Of a DNA stretch of 29,748 nucleotides, positions 23,874 through 29,748 are shown in pieces. Numbering within the stretch: the first letter of the stretch is position 1; every line of letters begins with the position of its first letter. The notes beneath the pieces are model-generated. The model searched no databases. It saw nothing but the letters and a program-made list of their open reading frames with translations, and was not told where the DNA came from. The translations under genes were made by a program, and so were the position numbers. Source of the stretch: an uncultured Phycisphaerales bacterium (GTDB lineage: Bacteria > Planctomycetota > Phycisphaerae > WQYP01); assembly GCA_903868035.1 (NCBI GenBank), contig CAIPTQ010000372.1:1-29748 (forward strand). Direction: 5' to 3'.

Positions 23874-25180
23874 CCCGCCTCCCGCACCCGCTCCCCCTCG
23901 CCCTCCGCCGCTGGCTCCCCCTCATCGTCGGCCTCGCCGTCGGCATCCGCATCTCCCTGGGCCTCATGCACCCCTTCCACCTCCCCGACTCCCTGGACTA
24001 CGACACCCTCGCCCGCGCCCTCGTCGCCCACCAGCCCTACGCCTGCGGCAACCAGAATCCCGCCGCCGCCGATGTCGCCCCCTACCTCGCCTCCCGCATG
24101 CCCGGCTATCCGCTCTTCCTCGCCGCCATCTATGCTCTCGGTGGGGGGGTGAAAGCCGTCATGGTCCTCCAGGGCCTCATGGGCGGCATGATTGTCATAT
24201 TGACATACCTCATAGGCAAACGCCTCCACGAACCCGCCGCCCTGCTCGCCGCCCTCCTCCTCGCCCTCGATCCGCTCTCCATCGGCTTCTCCGCCGCCCT
24301 CCTCTCCGAAACCCCCTTCACCCTCTGCCTCCTGGCCTCCCTCTGGCTCTGCCTCAAAGTGCTGCCCCAAGTGGTGCCGACGCCCTCGTCGGCCGTCCGC
24401 ACGCCCTGTGGCACCGACCGCGCGCACAGTCATTCCAAAGCCCGTTCGCTCCTCCCCTGGTTCGCCCTCGGCATCCTCTGGGCCATAGCCGTCTACCTCC
24501 GCGCCTCCGCGCTCTGGCTCATCCTCCCCCTATCCCTCGCCGCGTCCCCCCGCCGCCTCCTTGCTGCATCCCTTATCCCTCTGGCCCTCACCCTCGCCCT
24601 CCTCTCCCCCTGGCTCATCCGCAACTACTCCCTCTTCCACTCCGGCCCCTTCCGCCTCACCACCCTCGAAGGCATCTCCCTCTACGAAGCCGTCTACCCC
24701 GCCGCCGACGGCAGCCCCAAACAAGACCAAATCAACCGCGCACTTCCCCCCGACATCCAAACCCTCAACGAAGCCCAGCGCAACGACGAATGGTCCCGCC
24801 GCGCCTGGTCCCATATCACATCCGATCCCGCGCGCCTCGCCCGCCTCGCCCTCGATAAAATCGCCCGCACCTGGTCCCCCTGGTTCAACGCCGCCGAGTT
24901 CCGCGCCCCACCCATCCAATGGCTCATGTCCCTCTGGAACATCCCCCTCTTCGCCTGCGCCCTGCTGGGCATCGCCATATCCTTTCGCCGATCCCGCCGC
25001 GCCGCCGCCCTCCTGCTCATTCCCATCCTCTATTTCACCGCCCTCCACGCCCTCTTCCTCGGTTCCGTCCGCTATCGCGTTCCTCTCATGCCCCTGGTCT
25101 GTCTTTTCGCCGCCGCCGGAATTTTTCATTTGTTGAAATGCCTCCGCCTCAGCAAACGTTTATCCTCTGCGGCAGTCTAG
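23870..25180 (+). CDS. GT39/ArnT-like membrane glycosyltransferase (436 aa)
   Basis: A polytopic membrane protein with about ten hydrophobic segments. The first loop carries PDSLDYDTLARALV (about residues 39-52), the acidic D-x-x-x-Y/E-type motif of GT-C enzymes that use lipid-linked sugars, followed by ASRMPGYPLFLAAIYAL (about 74-90). These features fit the PMT/ArnT group (GT39/GT83), which transfers sugars on the outer face of the membrane. Donor and acceptor are unknown. Its ATG overlaps the tilS stop (ATGA) and has GGAGG (23857-23861) 8 nt upstream inside tilS, indicating translational coupling. A Thr/Ser/His-rich hydrophilic loop (about 170-192) separates two halves. Which sugar is moved cannot be told from sequence. 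Confidence 0.8.
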   Translation: MTRLPHPLPLALRRWLPLIVGLAVGIRISLGLMHPFHLPDSLDYDTLARALVAHQPYACGNQNPAAADVAPYLASRMPGYPLFLAAIYALGGGVKAVMVLQGLMGGMIVILTYLIGKRLHEPAALLAALLLALDPLSIGFSAALLSETPFTLCLLASLWLCLKVLPQVVPTPSSAVRTPCGTDRAHSHSKARSLLPWFALGILWAIAVYLRASALWLILPLSLAASPRRLLAASLIPLALTLALLSPWLIRNYSLFHSGPFRLTTLEGISLYEAVYPAADGSPKQDQINRALPPDIQTLNEAQRNDEWSRRAWSHITSDPARLARLALDKIARTWSPWFNAAEFRAPPIQWLMSLWNIPLFACALLGIAISFRRSRRAAALLLIPILYFTALHALFLGSVRYRVPLMPLVCLFAAAGIFHLLKCLRLSKRLSSAAV

Positions 25181-25195
25181 AATTACTGAACACAA

Positions 25196-25307
25196 GAGTT
25201 TCAAGTTTCGAGTTTCGAGTAAAACTCACAACTGGAAACTTGAAACTCGAAACTTGAAACTCGAAACTTGAAACTCGAAACTTGAAACAGGAAACTCGAA
25301 ACTCCCC
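25196..25307. repeat. Heptameric tandem array with internal inversion, units GAGTTTC and ACTCGAA/ACTTGAA
   Basis: Sixteen consecutive 7-bp cells fill 112 bp from 15 nt after the glycosyltransferase stop to the base before the AsmA start codon. Cells 1-3 read GAGTTTC, AAGTTTC, GAGTTTC; cell 4 is GAGTAAA and cell 5 ACTCACA. Cells 6-15 read in the opposite orientation (mostly alternating ACTTGAA and ACTCGAA, with ACTGGAA and ACAGGAA variants), and the last is ACTCCCC. The reverse complement of GAGTTTC is GAAACTC, so the two halves are complementary and could form a hairpin in several registers. Phase never slips. Confidence 0.95.
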
Positions 25308-28300
25308 ATGCCCATCCTCGCCCGTGGCAATCCCGCTCGCTGGTGGAACAGCCGCTCCTGCGGCGGACCCTCCCGCGCGCCCCGCGGCCTGTTCATCAGC
25401 CCCTTCCGCCGCTGGGCCTCCCGCCTCGCCCTCGCGTTCCTCCTGCTCTTCATCGCCGGTTTCTGGTATCTCACCAACCCCGCCCGCGTCTCCCGCCTCT
25501 CCGAAGCCCTACTCTCCCGCGTCCTCGGCGGCACCGTCACCGTCCGCTCCGCCCACCTCTCGCTCTCCGGCACCCTCATCCTCTCGGGCATCGAAGTCCG
25601 CACCGACGACCCCTCCCCCGCCGGCGCCGTCCCCATCTTCACCGCCGAACAAATCGAAGCCCGCTTCGACTGGTTCTCCCTGCTCTCCGGCCAGCTCTCG
25701 GCCACCCAGCTCGTCGCCACCACCCCCGTCTTTCAACCCATCGAGGACCGCCAAACCGGCCAATGGAACTACGAACGCCTCCGACCCGGGTTCTCCTCCG
25801 GCACCCCCGGCTCCGGACCCTCCAAGGGCCTCGCCCTGCCCGTCGTCATCCTCCGCGATGCCCACGTCAAATGGGGCGAAGTCGATCAGGGCCGCGTCCG
25901 GCAAACCTCCGAAACCATCATCAACGGCAATATGACCCCGGACCCCGCGCTGGCCTCCACGTACCATTTTCAGTTCTCCCCCGGCGGCGCCGGTGCCATG
26001 CTCCGCGGCACCTGGGATAGCGCCCGCAACACCTTCAACATCTCCACCGACAACGTCGTCATGTCCGACAATCTCCGCAACAGCCTCCCGGGCCTCGCCC
26101 GCGATTGGTGTGCCGAGCATCATCTCGCCGGCCGCCTCTCCAAGCTCAACCTCGCCTTCACCCCGCGCGACGGCCTCACCCTTACCGTCACCTTCGACGA
26201 AGTCTCCATGATCTGGATGATCGACCCCGAGCAGGGCATCGCCGTCGGCGACCAACGCCCCTCCTATCCCCTCGATCTCCGCAACATCCACGGCCAGGTC
26301 GTCTTCTCCCTCAAGCAAAATATCATGCGCCTCATCGACCTCCGCGGCAAAATCCTCGGCTACGATTTCGTCGCCAACTGCGAGATTCAGGGCACCACTC
26401 GCGACGCTCCCTACAACCTCGACCTCCGCTTCCCCAACGCCACTGTCGATCGCTACCCGCCCCTCTTCATGGCCTTCCTCTCCAGCCAGGATCTCATCCA
26501 GCGCCTGGAACCCCACGGCAACATGGATATCTTCGTCAACCTCCGCCGCGACACCCCCGGCGGCCCCGTCCTTCCCAGCGGCCGCGTCGATTTCCACGAC
26601 GCCCGCCTCCGCTACGCCCACTTCCCGGCACCCCTCGACCACGTCAACGGCTCCCTCACCTTCGACCATCGCAGCATCACCTTCCACGACGTCACCGGCA
26701 TGGCCGACCAGGGTTTCCCCGTCGATCCGGCCGACCCGGTCGATGTCCACATCAACGGCACCTGCGGCTCCGTCTGGACCAACCGCTACGTTGATGTCAC
26801 CGTCACCTCCCCCCACATCCTCCTGGATGACCGCCTCGCCGCCTGCCTCCCCGCCGAATACCAGGAAGTCTGGAACCTCTTCGCCCTCCGCGGCCGCGGC
26901 AGTTTCACGTGCCGCATCACCCGCGCCGATACCGTGCTCGACAGGCAAAAAATCGTCGTGGACGTGGACCTAGCCGATGCCCATGGCTATCTCCGCGCCG
27001 TCCCCTACGAATTCTCCCAGGCCGCCTGCCGCCTCCACATCCAGGCCGGCGAAACCCGCATCGAACATCTCACCGCCCGCACCGGTGCCGACGGCTCCGG
27101 CCGCGTCTCCCTCGACGGCGTCGTCCGCCAGGTCGGCGATGACGCCATCCACCTCCAGCCCGAACTGCACATCGTCGCCGACGTCCCCATCGATCCCGAG
27201 CTCCTCCATGCCTTCCCCGATACCCTCACCTCCAAACTCGCCGGCATCACCGTCGGCGGACGCCTCGGCTTTGACGGCACCGTCCGCCGCACCGGCAACT
27301 CCGGTGTCGAAACCGTCCAGGTCGCAGGCAACATCAACTGGAAACAGGGCGTCCTCCAGACCCGCTTCGGCGAGCAGCCCCTCTCCTTCTCCGCCATCGA
27401 CGCCCAGGCCGTCCTTTCCCCCACCTCCCTCGACCTCAAAAACCTCACCGCCGACCTTGACGCCGGCGCCCAAAAACTCCAGCTCCAACTCGCCGGCAAA
27501 CTCGATCCCAATACCGCCGCCGGTCTCATGCGCCTCACCCTCGCCGGCAAAAACCTCCCCCTCCCCGCCGACGCCCCGCCCATCTTCCCCCAGTCCTGGC
27601 GCGACACGTGGCACGCCTACGCCCCCGCCGGCATCATCGACCTCAATGCCGAGGCCGCCCTCCGCCTCAACCTCCCCGCCAACCCCGACGCCAAGGAGCC
27701 GCCGCTCCGCCTCTCCGATAACCTCGCCCTGGATTCCTACACCGTCCGCCTGGCCCTTCATGACGCCTCCCTTAAGGAATCCTCCTGGCCCGACACCTTA
27801 GCTGCAATCAACGGCAAGCTCGAATTCGTCCCCGCCACCGTCTCCATGACCGGCATGACCGCCACCATCGGCAACGTCTCCCTCGCCTGGTCCGGCCAGA
27901 CCGACCCCGCCACCGGCAAAATCTCCCTCTCCGGCGACGCATCCTCCAAGAGCCTGCCCACCCAATGGCTCAACCACCTGCCCGACGCCCTCGCCTCTAA
28001 CCTCGACCAAAAACGCGAAAACGTCTCCCTCGCCCTCCATCTCGATTCCCTCACCCGCGCCGCCGCCGATAAACCCTGGGAACTCCAGGGCAAACTTCAC
28101 ACCGCCAATCTCGCCTCCGCCGGCGCCCTGCCCCTGATCCTCGAACAAGCCGACTTCACCGGCAAAGCGCTCTACACGCCCGCGGTCACCGCTCCGCCGC
28201 GCCGCACGCCCTCGCCCTGGTTTGCCTTGGCGCATCCGCCCGCCGCCGCCACTTTCGACTTCACCGGCGCCCTTGCCGTCACCAACCTCACCGTCTCCAA

Positions 28301-29105
28301 CCGCCTCATCGAATCCCTCACCGCCACCCTCTCCGCCGCCGGCGAACGCCACGAAATCTCCATCGCCGAGCTCGACGGCAAGGTCGCCGGCGGCACCCTC
28401 CAGGGCACTATCCGCATCCAAACCTCCGGCCCACTATCCACCGACCAACCCGCCACCACTTCGCGTCCGCTCTCCGATTCCCCACCCGCCACCTCGCCCC
28501 GCCCCCCCGTCGCCGCGTCGTCGCGTCCCGTTGAGGACGGCGGCTTCATCGCCGAACTCGTCCTCAACGACGCCCAGCTCTCCCGCCTGGTCCTCTCCGA
28601 CCAGGCCACCGACGAGGAACGCAAAACCATCGGCACCGGCCGCGTCACCGCCTCCCTCTCCCTCCGGCAGACCTTCGGCGCCCAGGCCGACCGCACCGGC
28701 CGCGGCGACCTCATCGTCCGCGACGGCGACATCTACAACGTCCCCCTCTCCATGGGCCTCATGCAGGTCGCCACCCTGCGCCTCCCCGTCGCCCGCTCCT
28801 TCCAGCAGGCCTCCATGTCCTACTTCCTCCGCAACGACCGGATCACCTTCGAGCGCATCCTCCTGGAATCCCCCGGCATCAACCTCGCCGGCCTGGGCAC
28901 CGTCTCCCTGGCCACCCGCGAACTCAACATGTCCTTCATCACCCAAACCCCCAACGAATTCTGGATTCCCGGCCTCTCCGACCTCCTCGGCGGCCTCCGC
29001 AACCAGCTCCTCGAACTCTCCGTCACCGGCACCCTCGACACCCCCAAAATCACCCCCGTCCCCCTCAGCGCCATCTCCCGCCTCCTCCGCGCCCTCCTCC
29101 CCTGA
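25308..29105 (+). CDS. Large AsmA-like membrane-anchored protein (1,265 aa)
   Basis: AsmA/TamB/YhdP-type proteins span the periplasm and are linked to lipid or protein delivery to the outer membrane. Residues 38-55 (SRLALAFLLLFIAGFWYL) form a single N-terminal membrane anchor after a basic head. The rest is a long series of beta-strands of alternating polarity. VLGGTVTVRSAHLSLSGTLI (72-91) is the usual AsmA start. The C-terminal 180 residues carry the AsmA_2 pattern: GDLIVRDGDIYNVPLSMGLM, NDRITFERILLESPGINLAG and LGTVSLATRELNMSFIT. A Ser/Pro/Thr-rich hinge lies at about 1040-1075. The heptamer array abuts the start, so the ribosome site must be within it (AGGAAA, 25289-25294, is the only purine run). 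Functional details are inferred from the family. Confidence 0.82.
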   Translation: MPILARGNPARWWNSRSCGGPSRAPRGLFISPFRRWASRLALAFLLLFIAGFWYLTNPARVSRLSEALLSRVLGGTVTVRSAHLSLSGTLILSGIEVRTDDPSPAGAVPIFTAEQIEARFDWFSLLSGQLSATQLVATTPVFQPIEDRQTGQWNYERLRPGFSSGTPGSGPSKGLALPVVILRDAHVKWGEVDQGRVRQTSETIINGNMTPDPALASTYHFQFSPGGAGAMLRGTWDSARNTFNISTDNVVMSDNLRNSLPGLARDWCAEHHLAGRLSKLNLAFTPRDGLTLTVTFDEVSMIWMIDPEQGIAVGDQRPSYPLDLRNIHGQVVFSLKQNIMRLIDLRGKILGYDFVANCEIQGTTRDAPYNLDLRFPNATVDRYPPLFMAFLSSQDLIQRLEPHGNMDIFVNLRRDTPGGPVLPSGRVDFHDARLRYAHFPAPLDHVNGSLTFDHRSITFHDVTGMADQGFPVDPADPVDVHINGTCGSVWTNRYVDVTVTSPHILLDDRLAACLPAEYQEVWNLFALRGRGSFTCRITRADTVLDRQKIVVDVDLADAHGYLRAVPYEFSQAACRLHIQAGETRIEHLTARTGADGSGRVSLDGVVRQVGDDAIHLQPELHIVADVPIDPELLHAFPDTLTSKLAGITVGGRLGFDGTVRRTGNSGVETVQVAGNINWKQGVLQTRFGEQPLSFSAIDAQAVLSPTSLDLKNLTADLDAGAQKLQLQLAGKLDPNTAAGLMRLTLAGKNLPLPADAPPIFPQSWRDTWHAYAPAGIIDLNAEAALRLNLPANPDAKEPPLRLSDNLALDSYTVRLALHDASLKESSWPDTLAAINGKLEFVPATVSMTGMTATIGNVSLAWSGQTDPATGKISLSGDASSKSLPTQWLNHLPDALASNLDQKRENVSLALHLDSLTRAAADKPWELQGKLHTANLASAGALPLILEQADFTGKALYTPAVTAPPRRTPSPWFALAHPPAAATFDFTGALAVTNLTVSNRLIESLTATLSAAGERHEISIAELDGKVAGGTLQGTIRIQTSGPLSTDQPATTSRPLSDSPPATSPRPPVAASSRPVEDGGFIAELVLNDAQLSRLVLSDQATDEERKTIGTGRVTASLSLRQTFGAQADRTGRGDLIVRDGDIYNVPLSMGLMQVATLRLPVARSFQQASMSYFLRNDRITFERILLESPGINLAGLGTVSLATRELNMSFITQTPNEFWIPGLSDLLGGLRNQLLELSVTGTLDTPKITPVPLSAISRLLRALLP

Positions 29106-29223
29106 CCTATCCCTCCCCTGATGCGGGCAGGCCTCCGCGCCCCCGCCTCCCCTTTTCCGGTCATTTACTGATAAATATATATAAAGATGGCTTATGTACC
29201 AGCCGTTTCCGCTGACTTATTCA
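29106..29223. other. Intergenic segment after the AsmA-like gene
   Basis: About 118 bp, no gene. Contains a short AT-rich tract (TGATAAATATATATAAAGA, near 29169-29187) in otherwise GC-rich DNA. It could belong to a promoter, but no spaced -35 was found. Confidence 0.4.
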
Positions 29224-29259
29224 GGGGACGCCGCTCTTTGCGTAAGACGCCCCCGTTTT
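29224..29259 (+). terminator. Weak terminator-like hairpin
   Basis: GGGGACG (29224-29230) against CGCCCCC (29248-29254) forms a 7-bp stem with one mismatch and a 17-nt loop, followed by GTTTT. It lies about 120 nt after the AsmA stop and may end the upstream transcript. The long loop and mismatch make this tentative. Confidence 0.3.
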
Positions 29260-29293
29260 CAGTCCGATGCTCTGTGAGCGTGACATGAGGGAA

Positions 29294-29331
29294 GGCCGGT
29301 GCGGTGTGTTGATTGGTTCCCCGCACCGGCC
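29294..29331 (+). terminator. Strong GC hairpin upstream of the receiver-domain gene
   Basis: Perfect 11-bp stem GGCCGGTGCGG (29294-29304) with CCGCACCGGCC (29321-29331), a 16-nt loop, followed by TTTACCTT. It could end transcription from upstream or, if the receiver gene is transcribed through it, be a leader structure; it ends 46 nt before the ATG. The T tract is short, so either reading is open. Confidence 0.5.
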
Positions 29332-29377
29332 TTTACCTTGATCGGACGCTGTCGCCCGGTCGTCAGGGGAGTGCGTC

Positions 29378-29692
29378 ATGAGCCTCACCATCCTCTATGT
29401 GGACGGGCGGTCGATTAATCGCGAGCTGCTGGGGGTGTTTCTCGAGAAAAACGGGTATCGCGCCTTGCTGGCCGCCAACGGGGTCGAGGCGCTGGGGTGG
29501 TTGCGGGCCGGGAAAGTCGATTTGATTCTGATGGATGTCGCCTTGCCGGGCATGGAGGGGCTGGAATTCCTCCAGTGCGTCCGGTCGTCGGGCCACAGGA
29601 TCCCCGCCATCATCCTCACCGATGTCCGCGACAAAAGCGCCGTCATCCGCGCCGCGGCGCTGGGCGTGCGGGACTACGTCCTCCGGGATTGA
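29378..29692 (+). pseudogene. CheY-like receiver-domain protein cut by an in-frame TGA
   Basis: A response-regulator receiver of 104 codons before TGA at 29690-29692. ILYVDGRSINRELLGVFLEK opens the domain; LILMDVALPGMEG gives phosphoacceptor D53; IILTD gives T81; DYVLRD has R103 where Lys is usual. The second N-terminal acidic residue is also changed (VDG instead of VDD). Beyond the TGA the same frame continues FSAVHLLERIAQL to the window end, exactly the last receiver helix (usual form F-S-x-x-x-L-L-E-R-I). So the stop falls inside the domain and one codon appears mutated. GGGGAG (29366-29371) precedes ATG 29378. It may be a decayed gene, a read-through case or a sequence error. Other genes here end in TGA, so recoding of TGA in general is excluded. 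Confidence 0.72.
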
Positions 29693-29748
29693 TTTTCCGC
29701 GGTCCACCTCCTGGAGCGCATCGCGCAGTTGACGTCCCCGGACGCCCC

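Noticed and set aside
23143..24858. 571-codon Pro/Ser/Arg-rich plus-strand open frame
   Set aside because: Overlaps tilS and the glycosyltransferase in another frame; pure low complexity caused by C-rich codons.
25196..25307. CRISPR array as an explanation of the repeats
   Set aside because: Units are 7 bp with no unique spacers and no cas genes nearby.
29378..29748. Alternative genetic code in which TGA is a sense codon
   Set aside because: Well-supported genes here (tilS, GH35, GH106 copy 2, AsmA-like) end at TGA at their expected lengths.

Overview
The window looks like chromosome of a free-living Planctomycetota, most probably of the Phycisphaerae type. That placement is an inference from gene content, not from a marker gene. 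The supporting content is high GC with strong C-ending codon use, a giant secreted beta-helix protein with autotransporter-associated strand repeats, a SUMF1-type protein, a zinc-ribbon/PrsW fusion, a secreted protein with a helical KYAARE-type repeat segment, a large AsmA-like protein, and several secreted glycoside hydrolases without SusCD partners. No insertion sequence, phage gene, CRISPR array or rRNA was found.

Layout. Positions 1-5796 (minus) hold the N-terminal 1,932 codons of a giant surface or secreted beta-helix protein that runs off the left edge. About 700 bp of AT-richer non-coding DNA follows, then tRNA-Arg(ACG) with its own terminator. Next come an ABC-2-type permease (minus) and, divergent from it, a zinc-ribbon/PrsW membrane protease. 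Positions 8.9-22.1 kb are rich in secreted glycan-degrading enzymes: a GH27 alpha-galactosidase, a GH35/DUF5597 beta-galactosidase-like lipoprotein, and two tandem GH106 alpha-L-rhamnosidase-like paralogues. Between them lie a SUMF1-domain protein, a planctomycete-style secreted hypothetical and a GNAT acetyltransferase. Positions 22.1-29.1 kb hold a divergent secreted hypothetical (minus) and a plus-strand group: tilS, a GT39/ArnT-like membrane glycosyltransferase translationally coupled to it, and an AsmA-like protein. The right edge holds a receiver-domain protein interrupted by an in-frame TGA.

How the genes may work together. The GH27, GH35 and two GH106 enzymes together would remove alpha-galactose, beta-galactose and alpha-rhamnose from plant cell-wall or mucilage polysaccharides such as pectin side chains or xyloglucan. 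All carry export signals, but no transporter, sensor or polysaccharide lyase lies beside them.

The most unusual signal is non-coding. Three intergenic gaps, at 7.5, 13.5 and 25.2 kb, carry tandem arrays with a strict 7-bp period but three different unit sequences. Each array lies within a few bases of a promoter or start codon. The largest is 16 units (112 bp), fills nearly the whole gap, and reverses orientation in its middle while keeping 7-bp phase. This looks like a genome-wide class of heptameric intergenic repeat and is the best candidate here for something undescribed.
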